This document shows positions 11,395 through 25,279 of a stretch of DNA of 64,000 nt, piece after piece. Location of the stretch: NCBI GenBank assembly GCA_009760855.2, contig WPIO01000038.1:2258501-2322500 (forward strand), written 5' to 3'. How positions within the stretch are numbered: position 1 is the stretch's first letter; every line of letters begins with the position of its first letter. This DNA comes from Cristatella mucedo (lineage: Eukaryota; Bryozoa; Phylactolaemata; Cristatellidae). Below the pieces are notes generated by a model. The model did not search any database. It saw only the letters and a list, made by a program, of their open reading frames with translations, and had not been told where the DNA came from. A program made the translations under genes and the position numbers.

Positions 11395-12735
11395 ATTTTA
11401 TTTCAGTGAATAGGTTCCTGTAAAGGTTTATACTCAACCTCTGGCAAAAGTGATTAAGGCCCACGGAATAGGATCTCACTTTTGTGCTGACGATACTCAG
11501 CTGCATTTGTCATTCAAACCGTCGGAATCTGCTGCAGCAACTAAAAAACTGAATGCTTGCCTTGCCGATATTCGATCCTGGATGTCGGAAAACTTCTTGA
11601 AACTAAATGACGATAAAACCAAACTACTGCTCATAGGACACCCTAAGCGTGTGGCTGGATTAGGAGGTTTTGCTCTTTTAATAAAAAAATAAAAAAAATA
11701 TTAGCTGATTAAACAGCCTCTTTTTGTATAGCAACAGAAGAGCCTTTACGGCTATCACCACCGCTTGCAGCGGCGATAAAAGATTGCCCACCGCAGGATT
11801 CGAACCCACGACCTCGGGCCCGAGGTCGTGAAAAGCAACCGCCTTACCTAGTGAGCCATTACGGCTCACAAATAGGTGATGCTATTGTGCGACCATCACC
11901 GCGTGCTCGAAATCTAGGTGTCGTGTTCGACAGCTGCCTCAGTTTGAAAAGCTTCATTCAGAAGACTGCCTCTACAGCTAGCCATCACATCCGATCCCTA
12001 TCCAAGATTAGAAGCTGTCTCCCACACAGTGGCTTGTAAAAATTTAACTAGCTCTTTAGTTCTGTCTCGGCTTGATTATTGTAATTCTCTTTTGGCCGGG
12101 CTGCCAAAGAAAGCTATTATGCCACTACAGCGGACTATGAATATGGCTTCAAGGCTGGTCTTCAAGTCCCAGCGGTTTGAGCACGTGTCACCTCTGCTGA
12201 AAGAGCTAGGATGGTTGCCGGTTGAGCAAAGGATACAGAACAAAGTTCTTACGCTGACCCACAAGGCCCGCCACGGCTTAGCTCCTTCGTACCTAGCTGA
12301 ACTGCTGCACCAGTTTCAGCCTGTTCGCGCCCTCAGGTCCTGTGTGGACAATGAATTAGCTGTTCTATTCCTTCGCTTACAGACCGTTTGCGACAGAAGC
12401 CTTAGCTCTGCAGGTCTTAGACTGTGGAACTCGCTTTCATAATTCTTACGCAACGACAACTACTCTCCTGCTGCCTACTGTGGCTCATTCATTTCAGCGG
12501 TCTTGAGCTGCTACTTCCATGCTACTCACTACCTCAACTGCTCTCCTGACTCTGCTATCCTTCCCAGTTTATCTTTGTTGCGTGAGACGAAGGCTGTTGG
12601 CTACCGAATGCGTGCCGAAAGCCGCTTTGGATGTGAATGCGCAATAGAAAACTCTCCTGCGTCACACCCACCTGGTTTTTATGACTATATAAAGTTACAG
12701 ACGGAGATACATTACATTACATTATATTACATATG
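11395..12735 (+). mobile_element. LINE-B fragment with reverse transcriptase C-terminal half
   Basis: From 11,447 it encodes the part of the LINE-B reverse transcriptase that starts at IKAHGIG. The catalytic box is degenerate here (CADDTQLH where the 52 kb copy has YADDTQLY). It then continues to the end of ORF2 near 12,442 and into the LINE-B 3' UTR, ending in TTACA repeats at 12,735. The frame is broken by a SINE-1 at about 11,681-11,869 and by small indels near 12,029. Dead and 5'-truncated. Confidence 0.85.
11681..11869 (-). mobile_element. SINE-1 inserted in LINE-B
   Basis: Reverse-oriented SINE-1. The B box is seen as GGATTCGAACC and the A box as the complement of TGGCTCACTAGGTAAGGCGG. 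The left end (its 3' tail) is A/T-rich. Comparison with the uninterrupted LINE-B at 52,200 shows that the reading frame was continuous across this point before insertion, so the insertion site is defined by a paralogous empty site. Confidence 0.9.
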
Positions 12736-13435
12736 GCGGCTTTTCCATCTTGCGGAATCTTGAAGCGTTCATCACCTGCATGCTAACTTTTTCAATTTTG
12801 ATTTCGTCAACCCTGGAAACTTCAATTTGGTGACAAACTTGGAAAATGATGCATACAACGCATTCAAGTTGAAGCCTCTCGGTATAGCCACTTACTTGCA
12901 GATAATTAAGCACTTTCTGCTCGATTCGCTTCTCCGAGCTTAAAGGGATTTCATAATTTTCGTGATATGCCACAAGAGTCGGGACGACAGGCTTTACTAT
13001 TAACGCCACGCTCATTCGCTATATATAACATAAATTTGATCTAATTTTGAGCCTCAGTTCGCGGTGGTGCGTCGCAGAGGATTTTGATGAATAAAAGCGT
13101 TTGCGGATCTCAAAGTTTATCACAAAGATACTCGATACCGCAAAACACGAGCACAGTTTATAGCATGTGGTGAGATAAAACTACGTGTGAATCAACTTCG
13201 CAACTAAAGGGCCTGTCCATGGCTATTAGTATTTCATTTACTTGGAAAAAATAGTTTTACGCTCGTTTCTGTCAATCATTTTTAATTCGGAGTAAGTCAA
13301 AAGTGATATAATATCGTTGTGCGATCGGTTAGATTCGATCTCCACTACCTTTAGGGGGCTGTGTGGCTGTGGCTACTAAGGGAACTACTAAATCTCATTG
13401 CTGAATACTGGGTATCCCATTTAAGTCCCATATTC
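12736..13435. other. Unassigned, no gene seen
   Basis: A 97-codon frame is open on the minus strand (12,722-13,015), but it overlaps the LINE-B tail and shows no recognisable domain. Otherwise nothing is supported. Confidence 0.35.
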
Positions 13436-13925
13436 CTAAATAGGTCCTAAATAGACGCGTTGTTGAGTTCTTTTTAAATGTGGTCAAGTCAGGGGATTTT
13501 GTGACGCAAGTCGAGAGTGAGTTATAGGCTCTGGGAGCATACGAACTAGATGCACTGTCTCTAAAGGATTTGAGGTTTGTACGAGGTATTGGTAAAACAG
13601 TTAGATTCTGAACAGCGGGTGGTACGATGCTTGGCCTGGTGGGGAAGTAGATCTGAGAGATAGACTGGAGCCAAAGGATGAAGCGACCTATAACCTTGAA
13701 GTCGATCCATTGCTTGACTCTTAGCCAGTGCAGGTCGGCGATAGTGGTGTGATGTGGCAACTGCGATGCTCACGACAGACAAGCCTAGCTGCAGCGTTTT
13801 GCACCAGTTGTAAGCGCCTGATAGCACATGCCGGTAGGCTAGCAAGCAGTGAGTTACAGAAGTCAAGACGGGATGTCACAAATGCATGGATCAACTTAGA
13901 CGCGGTATCTTTAGCTAAACGCCGT
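13436..13925 (-). mobile_element. LINE-A fragment, reverse, ORF2 C-terminus
   Basis: Reverse complement of the LINE-A segment from the VHAFVTSRLDFCNSLL region to the final codons. Several frameshifts. The 3' UTR is absent, so the left end is a later deletion or recombination point. Confidence 0.8.
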
Positions 13926-15094
13926 ACACGTATATCCGGTGAAAACTACGCGCTTTGTACATCCATCCATTACACAAGGAGCCTGCCGTGAGCATCGTAT
14001 GTAGACAGGATAAGCTTAAAATGTAACTTGTTCGTATGCTAACACTAGAATAAGTGCAAAATACAAACCACGTGTCTTTTTTCTTCTAGCTTAGCAAACG
14101 TTTGCTCGAAAAACGGCATTAGTGCGGAGGCGTAACAGAGTCATAAATCTCCGATGAAGACGCACATTCTGACTTACTACCAACGACGAACATCCGGCTA
14201 CATTTCCTTCAAGGACGAATTAAGCTTTTGCGAGTGGTCAAACGCACTATTTTTGCCTACCCATAAGCCTCGCCAATCCAGCAGACTGACTACAGTGCAG
14301 CCTTTTCTGATACAAGATTGTCTTTTTGCATGACTGCGTGGACGCTATTACTGCAGCTACTTATTCCACCATTTTAGCTTTTACTGCTTAAAAAAAGCCT
14401 GGATCCATTGGCTGGCAAGGATGGACAGAAAGGCCATTAGCGGAAACAAGTGCTAGCTTTCGCGCGACACATTTTCACATTTCGGATGTCTTCGGAAATT
14501 GCTGAAGAAAGAAATCAGGGCCTACTTAGGCGGATTATTGACTCGCTGAAAGGCTGTAACCCCTCGCCCAGTAGCTCACTAGCCCTATAGTCCAGGGTAA
14601 AGGAATTTAAGAAAGACATTTTGCAGGAAAACTATCGCACGTGCCACGCCCGAGATATAGTGCGGCGCAAAATAACAAACAGCGTCCTCGGAGCCTGTCT
14701 AAAGCCTCGCAACCACTACACGCAAAGGCATGCACACACTGCGAGAAAATCCTTCACACTCTGCCGCCTAGGTTTTAGCATTGCAAGATAATTGAATGCA
14801 ATGGGCAAAATGTCGAGAGGATGTGGCTGCCGAGAGCGCAATAACAAAGCACTAGCAAGCTGCTCCGGCGAGTGCTAGGATCTCCAGCTCCGAGCTAGTA
14901 TCTCTGGCCGAGCCGACGGCGAGCCGGAAGCCAAGCCAGATACGACGACGACGGCGACCTTTCCCCTGACCCCTCTGAAGAAGTTGACCGCACTTGCTCG
15001 AGCTGATAGTCGTGCATCTAGCTTGGAATCCTGCTGCTCGTCCCGTTGGGCGAACGCCAAAAGGGGTACCCAGAGGCTAAGGTGCTCGCCCCGA
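13926..15094. other. Unassigned, no gene seen
   Basis: Over 1 kb with no frame, repeat or RNA feature I can support on either strand. Confidence 0.4.
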
Positions 15095-15205
15095 CCAATG
15101 TCTGGTCGAGGTCGTGGACTCGAGCCCTGAGGCATATGTGAAGCGCCTGAATAAAGGTCCTGTTCTCTTAGGGCGCTACGTAATTAATTGCATTTATATT
15201 TATCC
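15095..15205 (+). mobile_element. SINE-2 copy
   Basis: B-box-like GTGGACTCGAGCCC followed by the family body GTGAAGCGCCTGAATA and TTAGGGCGCTACG, as in copies at 905 and 7,975. Confidence 0.6.
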
Positions 15206-15437
15206 AAAACAGCGGCCCGCCTTATTTACGTAAATCCGATTGTTTACGATAACCGACGGGCTCGCTTTCAGTGGCAGGCTTGACGGCAGAAACGACAGCA
15301 CTCCTGTAGCCCGGAACGACATTGTAATGGCTACTCGGCAACCAGGGAAGCGTTGGTAGGTAGCCATCTTTGAGCGTACTATATACCACGTGGGCTGGCG
15401 GCTCACCTGACAGCAAGGAAATCGTTGTTAGGTAGCA

Positions 15438-15560
15438 CATCTTAATAATAATAAAAATAATAATAACACACTTGATAAAGCGCCTTCAGAGAACTCACAA
15501 TCTCTTCATAGGCACTTTATACTTTCTGCAAAGGAAACACGAACGGATGGTTAACGATCT
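15438..15560 (-). mobile_element. LINE-A 3' terminus, reverse
   Basis: ATA repeats, then CACTTGATAAAGCGCC and the terminal stem of LINE-A in reverse complement, ending in the 3' UTR. Only the last 120 bp of the element is present. Confidence 0.8.
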
Positions 15561-16389
15561 TTGCGCGTACCACGTGGGCTGGTGGATTCATCTCGCATGG
15601 CTCCGAGACAAGGTGCTGTTGGACGGAGTCACCCTGCTAGCACTTACTTACTTACTTAAAGGCGCCTGAACAGCTTACACCGTAGTGCTACGACTTGCGC
15701 GTTTTTCCTTTTTTTAGAAAAGTGAAGCACTGCGCAGCGATGTGTATTAAAAACAGCGTAAATGTGCGGAAATCTGCGAACCCCGCCTCGAAATGAGCGC
15801 AGCCGTTGCCGCAGCAGCAGCAACCAGGCGCGAGCGAGCAGACGGCTCTCGTGCGGCGCCGCCCTTCCCCCCCACGGCTCGCGTGCGGAGCTGGCCACGG
15901 CGTCGCGATTTCCGGGTTGGTAGCTGCGGAGCAGACCGTCGCTTTAGCCGCCTCCGTTGGCGCACTCGTCGCTGCGGCGCAAGCCGTCAGTAGCTGAAAG
16001 CAAGCCGATGAGCCAATCGCTGACGACGCTGGCGGCGGCACGCTGTTCCCACTGGACAGACATCGGTAGGTGGGTACCGAGGACAGCCGCTGAGTAACGT
16101 CAGCGGCGGCCAGCCGATTTTACGCAGACCTTCGGAACCGGTCGGCGAACGAGCGATGGAGGAAAGGTCAGTCGCTCGGCGTGCGCAGTGACGCCGCCGA
16201 ATCATCTACCGCCGCCGAGGGGGCAGCGGTACTTTGCGAATTTATGCCAGTCGCAGCGCCGGCGAATGAGGCTTACAGTATGCTTCTCCTCCGCCGCCGA
16301 CGTTGTCTTGCTGGCGCCGTCAGCCGGACAGCAGACGCCGTCGGGAGGCGCGCGAACGAGCGGGGAGTCCGATGTCGCTGTGCCTGGGC
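15561..16389. other. GC-rich unassigned sequence
   Basis: CpG-rich DNA with overlapping frames on both strands, typical of composition rather than coding. No recognisable protein. It leads into R1 copy C. Confidence 0.35.
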
Positions 16390-18290
16390 GGGGCGGGCGC
16401 CGAGAGCCCCGCCCCACCGTGGTATTCGAGCACGCGAGCGGTGGGCGAGCACAGGTCGGTTCGAGGCTGCGGATGTGCAGGTCGCGACTCCGAGCAGCAC
16501 GGTCGGACCGATCCGTCGGTGCGAGGGGCTACGGCGGTCGGACCAGCGGTGGCAGCGCCGCCGCTGCAGCATCCGGCGGTTGGCCGTGGCAACTGGCGCT
16601 GCGCGTCAGCCGCAGGCGCTCGCTGAAGGTAGCGGCGGCGCGTTCTGTCGCAATCGACAGACTTGCGCCAGCCATGGTCCTTGGTGCTAAATTTCTCGCA
16701 GTCAGCAGCGACCGGGTTCTAGGACGATGCGACCACGGACTGTTCATCGACGGAGTGTTCATCCCGAACGATTCATCCTGAGGACTGTGGACATTTCATC
16801 CATTGGCTTGGCGTCACTCTTGCTGACAAGAAACCCTAAACTCAAAATCCTAATTCCATTGACTGTTGTTGCTGACAGAAACCCTAAACCCTCATTAAAG
16901 GTATTTGTTGTAATATTTTTCTGGTGCAGTCCTTCAGCAACTCGTATTAAAAAATTAAAATATTATTCTGTATGAATCTTCCTCTGGACGAAACGTCCTC
17001 TGGATGACGTCCGGAACAAACAGGCTGACAAAAAACCCTAAACCCTAATTAAAGGTACAGTCGTCCATCGTTTGTCGTAGTTAATAGGTTACAAAATCTG
17101 CCACGATAGGGGAATTTCCGCGAAGTGCGACTCTCTATTTATAAATCGAATATTTTTGTACCTAGAGCATAGAAAACTTATTCACTACTCTTTCATTCGG
17201 TTTTAAAATAATTAGAAGCCTCTGGAGGTAAAATAATACCCTTAGTCACCATTAAACCAGTTTTACCCAATTTATTAGACAAAGTAAGGGATAATAAGAC
17301 GCATTAGACATTACAAATATTATATTATTAGTGTGTATTTAATTACACACACGCAGTTTTTACACACAACCAATATTGTATGAAAATAGTGCAATTTGTT
17401 CGATGATGATGAAGAGGCGTACTGCACGGCAAAGAAGAGCAAGGTTACTGCTCACAATGAGGCTGCAGCTGACGTTGGGAGGATTTGTGGGGGTGCTCGA
17501 ATAAATAGACCAACAGCCCATACGTACAGTGATTTTAATTTTAATTGCGGTTCAAAGGGTGTAACTGACTCAGAAAACCAAGCGGGCGCTGTATCGTTTT
17601 CACCGTCTTGATCAACATTTTAATGAAGATATTTGAAAAACCGCGGTAGCGTGAAGCGGCGAAAGTCGAAGCGCGAATGGGCGACGGACGACTGTATTTG
17701 TTTCGACATTCTGCCATTGTTGTCCTTCAGCAATTCATATTAACAAGTTTAAAGATTATTCTGGATGAATTGTCCTTTGGATGAAGCGTCCTCTGGATGA
17801 ATCATCTGGGATGAACAGTACGTGGATTATTTGTCCGGACACTGAGCAGAGGCCAAGAGAAGAGCAAGTTGCCGACGGCTCGGGACCTACAGCTTCGCGA
17901 GCACCGAAGGCGCATCCAAGGGCGTCAAGTCTTGGGCCCGCCTAGCGCAGCGATTCCTCGCCCGGTCGCGGGAATCGGTCAGCTAGCCCAGCGTGTCCAC
18001 GATCGCCGGCAGACAGAGAAGTGATGACGAGCTTGGGCGGTGGATCTCGAATACATTTTGGGTATGCAACAATTGCTCGCTCAAACTTGAGTCGCTCTCT
18101 CCGACGCGACCAGAGCACGCACTCTACCTTAGCTACGAGCGTCCGCCGTTTTGCTGTCGGTGTTGAGATTCAGAACCGATCGCCCCGCTCCTGTGAGCCC
18201 ATTTTAGTAAGGGTCGGCTACGCGTGAGAGCAAACAACTCCAGACGAGCGTGCGAACGCTCGAGCGAATGCGATTAAGGGCTTTCTTTCA
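16390..18290 (+). repeat. R1 copy C (right half of the family)
   Basis: Collinear with about 1,990-3,890. The stretch 17,260-18,290 is almost identical to 2,860-3,890, including the hexamer-rich pieces CTGGATGAAT and the CGATGATGATGAA start of the conserved short frame. The left half of R1 is absent. The high identity marks a recent duplication or gene conversion between copies A and C. Confidence 0.8.
17396..17611 (+). other. 71-codon frame inside R1 copy C
   Basis: Second copy of the frame at 2,996-3,211, with EEA in place of EQM near its start. See that entry for why I do not call it a gene. Confidence 0.25.
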
Positions 18291-19901
<1,611 letters not shown>

Positions 19902-19928
19902 GTGTGTGTGTGAGAGAGAGAGGGGGAG

Positions 19929-20020
<92 letters not shown>
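19902..20020. repeat. GTGTGT-(GA)n microsatellite
   Basis: A short GT run passes into an uninterrupted GA run of about 90 bases. It is the second long GA tract within 1 kb. Confidence 0.97.
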
Positions 20021-20654
20021 CTGCTTGTCGGCAGTCGATGTGCATAAGTAATAATAGCCTGTCGGCGGACCAGGGCGGAGCAGGGTCGTACAAGCGCCAT
20101 CTGCGCAAAGGATCGGTCCATCGAGTCTATGCAGTCGGCTCTTGGCTGTCGTCTAGCAGCGCCCGCCAACCAATCATCTAGCAGCGCGTGCCTCGCCGTC
20201 CTGTCGGTGCGAGCATCCGAGCAGGCTGCAGCCGCCGCCGCCGCCGCCCCGGCGGTCGATACGCGCTATCGCTATCCGCTGCTGCCTTCCAGAGTACAAA
20301 GTTGTCTAAAGTTTGCGCGGCTCGAGACGAGCACATTCGGCCGCGCCATCGCGCGACACTAAACCGGTTTGGCCTTAATTAGTGTGAAGCAGCAGTGCGG
20401 CACTAGTTCAGTGGCTTCAGTGAGACGCAGCAGACGAAGTTTGCGCTGCTCTTTCGAACCCTCGGCAATCACTATACGATTATCGCAATAATGATACTCG
20501 CAAGACATTTGCATTGCACTCGTGGAGAGCTGAATTTCTCGCCTCGGCACCTGAAATGAACTGTGCTAATTGGCCAGCGAGTACAAACGCAACGTCAGCA
20601 GGCCTATGCACAGTGAGGGCCATTCGCAAGGATGGAGACGATTCTGTGAACTGA
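20021..20654. other. CpG-rich unassigned sequence
   Basis: GC-rich at first, with GCC triplets near 20,230, becoming balanced. Nothing is supported. Confidence 0.35.
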
Positions 20655-21475
20655 TGCACGCCTGGCTTTTTTTAATGTCGCCAAGTCAGGGCATGTCGAG
20701 ACGTGAGCAGACGGTCAGGCGCGAGTGAGTTGCAGATATTGTGACCGTGCGAACTGAAGGCGCTGCTGCCGCCGACGGCTCCGAGCTCGATTGGAGGTGC
20801 AGCCAAAAGAAGCGAGCTAGAACGAGTGCAGTGGCACGATGCGATGCGATGCGATGCGAATCCTAAGGACGGAGCGCCTCACCCGGAAAGCATTCGACTT
20901 TTTCTGCACACGAGCTGAAGGCTCTATCGCCAACATGCTTACATTTATTGCGAGGGACAATGGCGGCCAGATAAAGGCCGCCGTAGTCCAGGAGGCGCGT
21001 CGCTCGCTGTTTACGACTAAGTCTGCGAGTTTGAATCCTGCAGTGGACGATCCTTTGTTGCGAGCTGCGAGCGGCGTCGACAGCCTGATCTTCGCTCTTT
21101 TCCGCTATGTAAATGAGGCTGTTCAATCAGCCAATAGCAAAAGATGACCCGGATGCCGACGGACGGGTGGTGCGAGACTACGCTGGCTGGAGGAGTGAGG
21201 AGGTCGCCTCCTACGCAGGTTGGTGCTGGCTAGCGGAGTGACTTATGAGCCGCGACGACTGAGGAAATTGAAACCAGTTCCGTGATTTACAGTGAGTCAG
21301 TGCAGCTCATGCGGAAGCGATTCGACGTACGCAGTTGCGTCACAGACCAGACGAGCAGCTGAGTGCTTTACCAGTTGCAGACAATTAAAGGGCACCGGTG
21401 AATTCAGAATTATGAAAAATTGCAGTACTCTAGACGAGATGTCACAAATGCACGAAGAAGTTTGGAGATATGACC
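20655..21475 (-). mobile_element. Old LINE-A relics with a SINE-1 relic between
   Basis: 20,655-20,770 and 21,290-21,475 show reverse-complement LINE-A blocks (AATGTCGCCAAGTCAGGGCATGT; TAGACGAGATGTCACAAATGCA), heavily diverged. 21,015-21,145 is a diverged forward SINE-1 (GAGTTTGAATCCTGCAGTGG, ending GGCTGTTCAATCAGCC). A GATGC pentamer run lies at 20,836-20,858. These are among the oldest repeats in the window. Confidence 0.55.
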
Positions 21476-22894
21476 TAAAACGCACAGCTAGTAATGCCTC
21501 GATGAGAAGCTTGGCACTCTAGAAGGATTAAATAATGGATTTTATCGAACGCTGCCGAGCGAGAGAACTTGTAAAGCGACTCCACCGAAGTCCGCATCCT
21601 AAGAAGGTAAAGGTTCGCAGCAGCACTTAATCTGTGGATTTATTAGCTCTAAAGCCCGTCGGGAACTTTATTTTATTGGTTTACAACTGGTTTTTTCCAC
21701 TTTTTGATCAACACCTCGTGACTGAGACTTGGCGGAAGTTGCTTACGTTCTCTGGTCTAGTACTACCGTCTGACTGAATAGGCTAACAATCACGTTCTTG
21801 TAGCTTGCTGGGACAAGACCTTACGCTAAGAACAAATTTTTTATGTTAATATTGCAATGCAAAAATACAAATGCATCTTAAAAGAGAAAGATAGATTTGG
21901 GGTCTAGATAGCGTGAAGTTTTCTTCGACTCCGATGAACTTCAAGACGAGGTCATCAGCGAGTTGACTTGCCGGTGGAAATCGAATAAAGGCAAGGAAAT
22001 AGGAATGGTTGCCCTAGGGAGATTCTACATTGAGCACCGATTCGCTGTCTGTATCAATCTCGTTGACATAAAAGCAAAAACACGATGTGCTTTATTGCCT
22101 CAACGATTACTGCGTAATTTTCTGACCAGGGAAGGTTATGCAGGTGTTTGGCAGCAGATGAACGCATTTTTAGATTTCGCGTCTGGAATTTCACTCCATG
22201 TTTACCAAAGCTAGACTTGATCTTAGCTAGGACGGATTGGTAGATCCACAATAGTCCTTGTATAGCCTGTATATCAGACGACGAGCATTTACATTGAAGG
22301 TTTGTATGATTTCTTAAGTTAATGCTTGGTATTCCTGGTCAGTTCTGTATGAAGTAAATCACGGGCCATCAGGGAGAGGGCATGCGATGCAATAACTCCG
22401 CGGTGCGAACTCGTTCAGAACACAGGATAGTGTCATTATGTATTTATCAACCAGTGAAAGTAAAAATGACTGAAGATTTTGAATGATTTTGCAGAAAAAG
22501 ATTTTTCAGAAAGAAGATGAAGCTATGTATGTGTACACGGCTTCAATTTCAAACGTGCGAAGGTTTCATGATTTTTGGACGATGCCGGATACCGTAATGG
22601 ACAAGCACTGCAGAATTTACGCATGAGATATGTACGGGGTTATTGTGCTGAATCAAGTAAAAAACAATAGACTATAATGAACATTACTTTCTCAAAGAGG
22701 CGTCCAAATATGGTCCTAGATCAATTTTTTCTATATTTCCTGTGGTCACGACGTTAAAAGTCTTGCATGTCTAGTTGGAAACGCTCCCCTTACTTCTCTG
22801 ACTAGCTCCCACGTTCGCGGGGTGAATTTGTCAAGATGATCTTCTGGAGTGTGGTGGACTTGGAGGGACATTCCGCAGCCCAATTTCGTGTAGT
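21476..22894. other. Unassigned, no gene seen
   Basis: A frame of 83 codons (21,963-22,214) has no recognisable motif and no support from composition. Otherwise plain intergenic-looking DNA. Confidence 0.4.
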
Positions 22895-22977
22895 CATTTA
22901 TGAGCTTATTTATGAGTTATTTTATGAGTTATTATTTTTTATGAGTTATATTATTATTTTATGAGTTATTTATGAAC
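22895..22977. repeat. TTTATGAGTTA minisatellite
   Basis: Six imperfect repeats of TTTATGAGTTAT in about 80 bases. Confidence 0.85.
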
Positions 22978-23075
22978 CAGTTGCTCTGCTCACAGTTTTC
23001 GGAATTGTGATTTCCATGAAAGGCGCGAACCACTGCAACCAAACTGCAATGAGCCGCCTTTCACGTTCTGTTTAG

Positions 23076-24404
23076 CTACTTGGCGAATTCGTTACTCTTC
23101 ATAATCTACTTGCAGACCAGCTGAACTCGTATATCGAAACCTCACACCTTGCTAGTAAGTTCCAGTCTGGCTTTAGAGCTAATCACTCCACAGAGTCAGC
23201 ATTGCTTCGGGTATACAACGACCTACTTAGGAATGCAGACATGGGTAGAGTGTCTCTTCTTGTTTTGCTCGATCTTTCGGCAGCTTTTGATACCATCGAT
23301 CACAAAGTACTTCTAGAGCGCCTCTCATCTCGCCTGGGCATCACTGGCACTGCTCTGCAGTGGTTCAGGTCCTATCTCAGTGGGAGACTCCAGAGTGTTG
23401 ACGTGAATGGACAAAGATCATCTGAAGAACCTCTAAAATATGGAGTACCTCAGGGCTCTGTGCTAGGTCCGGTCCTTTTCACCGTTTATACTCTCCCTCT
23501 AGCTGATGTGATTGCCAAGCACAATCTAGGCTTTCACTTCTATGCGGATGACACTCAGTTGTACCTTTGCTTTGATCCCTCCCAGCCTTCGAGCACCTCA
23601 AATTCTCTCAACTCACTTGCTGCATGCATTGATGACATCCGATCATGGATGGCAGCAAATTTTCTAAAACTAAACGATGATAAAACTAACTTACTCGTTA
23701 TGGGCAAACCTAGTGTTATTCAGAAATTGGAAAGGCTGACTTTCAAAATTGGCTCTGCCAGCATATCTCCAGTTGCATCAGCTCGAAATCTAGGTGTCAT
23801 ATTCCATAGCGACCTCTCGTTAGACGACCACATCAGCTCCACAGTCAAATCAGCCTATTTTCAGCTTCATAACATTGCTAAAATTAGGGCTTGTTTAGAT
23901 AAGGATACCACGTCCAAGTTGGTCCATGCATTCGTGACATCTCGTCTCGACTTCTGCAACTCACTGCTTACTGGCCTACCAGCATGTGCGATCAGGCGAT
24001 TGCAGCTGGTGCAAAACTCTGCAGCTAGGCTTGTCTGTCGTGAGCGTCGCAGTTGCCACATTACTCCACTTCTCGCCGACCTGCACTGGTTACCAGTCAA
24101 GCAACGGATTGACTTCAAGGTTTTGTCGCTCACTTTTAGGTCTCTTCATTCTATGGCTCCAGCCTATCTTTCAGATATACTACCCCATCAGGCAAAGCAT
24201 CGTACCACTCGCTTTTCGGAATCCAACAGTCTAGAAATACCTCGTACAAACCTTAAATCCTTTGGAGACCGTGCATTTAGCTCGTATGCTCCCACAGCCT
24301 GGAACTCCCTCCCGACCTGCATCAGAACATCCCCTGACCTGACCACATTTAAAAGAAACTTAAAAACATACCTATTTAGGACAGCATTTAGTGGGTCCTT
24401 GTGA
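23076..24404 (+). CDS. LINE-A ORF2 fragment: reverse transcriptase and C-terminal region
   Basis: CR1/L2-type non-LTR retrotransposon reverse transcriptase, which copies element RNA at a nicked target. The frame is open from 23,076 after an in-frame TAG, and the endonuclease half is missing through 5' truncation. Visible motifs in order are FQSGFRANHSTESALL, catalytic box A LDLSAAFDTIDH, GVPQGSVLGPVLF (box B), box C YADDTQLY, FLKLNDDKT and the CR1-type C-terminal tail with LHWLPVKQRIDFKVL and WNSLPT. No stop or frameshift interrupts some 440 codons, so this is the youngest LINE-A copy here, though it cannot be autonomous without its 5' half. It is the reference for the other LINE-A fragments of the window. 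Confidence 0.93.
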   Translation, partial: LLGEFVTLHNLLADQLNSYIETSHLASKFQSGFRANHSTESALLRVYNDLLRNADMGRVSLLVLLDLSAAFDTIDHKVLLERLSSRLGITGTALQWFRSYLSGRLQSVDVNGQRSSEEPLKYGVPQGSVLGPVLFTVYTLPLADVIAKHNLGFHFYADDTQLYLCFDPSQPSSTSNSLNSLAACIDDIRSWMAANFLKLNDDKTNLLVMGKPSVIQKLERLTFKIGSASISPVASARNLGVIFHSDLSLDDHISSTVKSAYFQLHNIAKIRACLDKDTTSKLVHAFVTSRLDFCNSLLTGLPACAIRRLQLVQNSAARLVCRERRSCHITPLLADLHWLPVKQRIDFKVLSLTFRSLHSMAPAYLSDILPHQAKHRTTRFSESNSLEIPRTNLKSFGDRAFSSYAPTAWNSLPTCIRTSPDLTTFKRNLKTYLFRTAFSGSL

Positions 24405-24645
24405 TTCGTCCTCGATGTGCTTATGCGTGCTGACACTGTTCGTGCTGCCACTAACCACATTTGCATGCTGACCCAGTGCATGTAACCCCTAACCATGTTA
24501 TTCATTGTGTTTGTTTTTCAAGCATGATTTTACTTACTATTCTATTGCGTATCACTTTGCAGCAAATGTAAAGCGCCTAGAAAGAGATTAAGTTCTCTGA
24601 GGGCGCTTTATCAAGTGCAATATTATTATTATTATTATTACTTTA
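23076..24645 (+). mobile_element. LINE-A element, 5'-truncated
   Basis: ORF2 remnant, then a 3' UTR of about 240 bp with the imperfect terminal stem GCGCCTAGAAAGAGATTAAG...CTCTGAGGGCGCTTTATC, and an ATT-repeat tail. The short tandem-repeat tail, instead of poly(A), is typical of CR1/L2-type LINEs. Confidence 0.93.
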
Positions 24646-25279
24646 TTTGTGGTCAGAAGAAGGTTCAGAATTGTACCTTTGCTTCCGAAAGCTGTAGAAA
24701 AAAACGTGTCGAAGGTATTTGAAAGCTGCTGGCTCGTCGTCTAGAGCCTCGACAAATGGCTAGAAGGCGCAACTCTTGGCGGCATCAGCACCATGGGTGG
24801 CAGCAGAACCCTGGGTTTTATCAATAACCTCAGTGGCTGCAGCACCATCGGTGGCAGCAGAACCCTCGGGGACATCAGCACTGCCGGAGGATCCCAGTGG
24901 CTCTCACTTGGCGCTGTAACTCCCGTCAGAGAACTCGGTCCGCTGTGATTAGACCCTCTAGTTATAGCGTACCTTAGCGTCGGAGATTTCCTATTGGCAA
25001 ATAAGACAAGGAGCCTTTGTGAAACCGTATTTGAGCCTCATCAGAAATGATACCATTTTGAGGTATCCCTTGACCTCCCAGCAATATGCTTGATACTTGG
25101 AGGCGCGAAGCAAAACTTTGATCCAGCGAAACTCCTCTGTTTATGAGGTGCATCGAGTGAGTCATTCAGAGAGACGCATATCGGTTCCGTTTACGAAGCA
25201 GAACGGCATAGAGGCAAATTAATGAACTGCCTATGAACAGATATCATTCATTCTGGTTATAGACGATTCTTGTAGCCTC
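24646..25279. other. Unassigned, short GCAGCA repeats
   Basis: Contains two or three imperfect copies of GGTGGCAGCAGAACCCT (24,795-24,870). No gene is supported. Confidence 0.4.

Noticed and set aside
16850-17060. Telomere-like CCCTAAA repeats
   Set aside because: Only one to two units each, scattered within R1 copies and interrupted. Not a tandem telomeric array.
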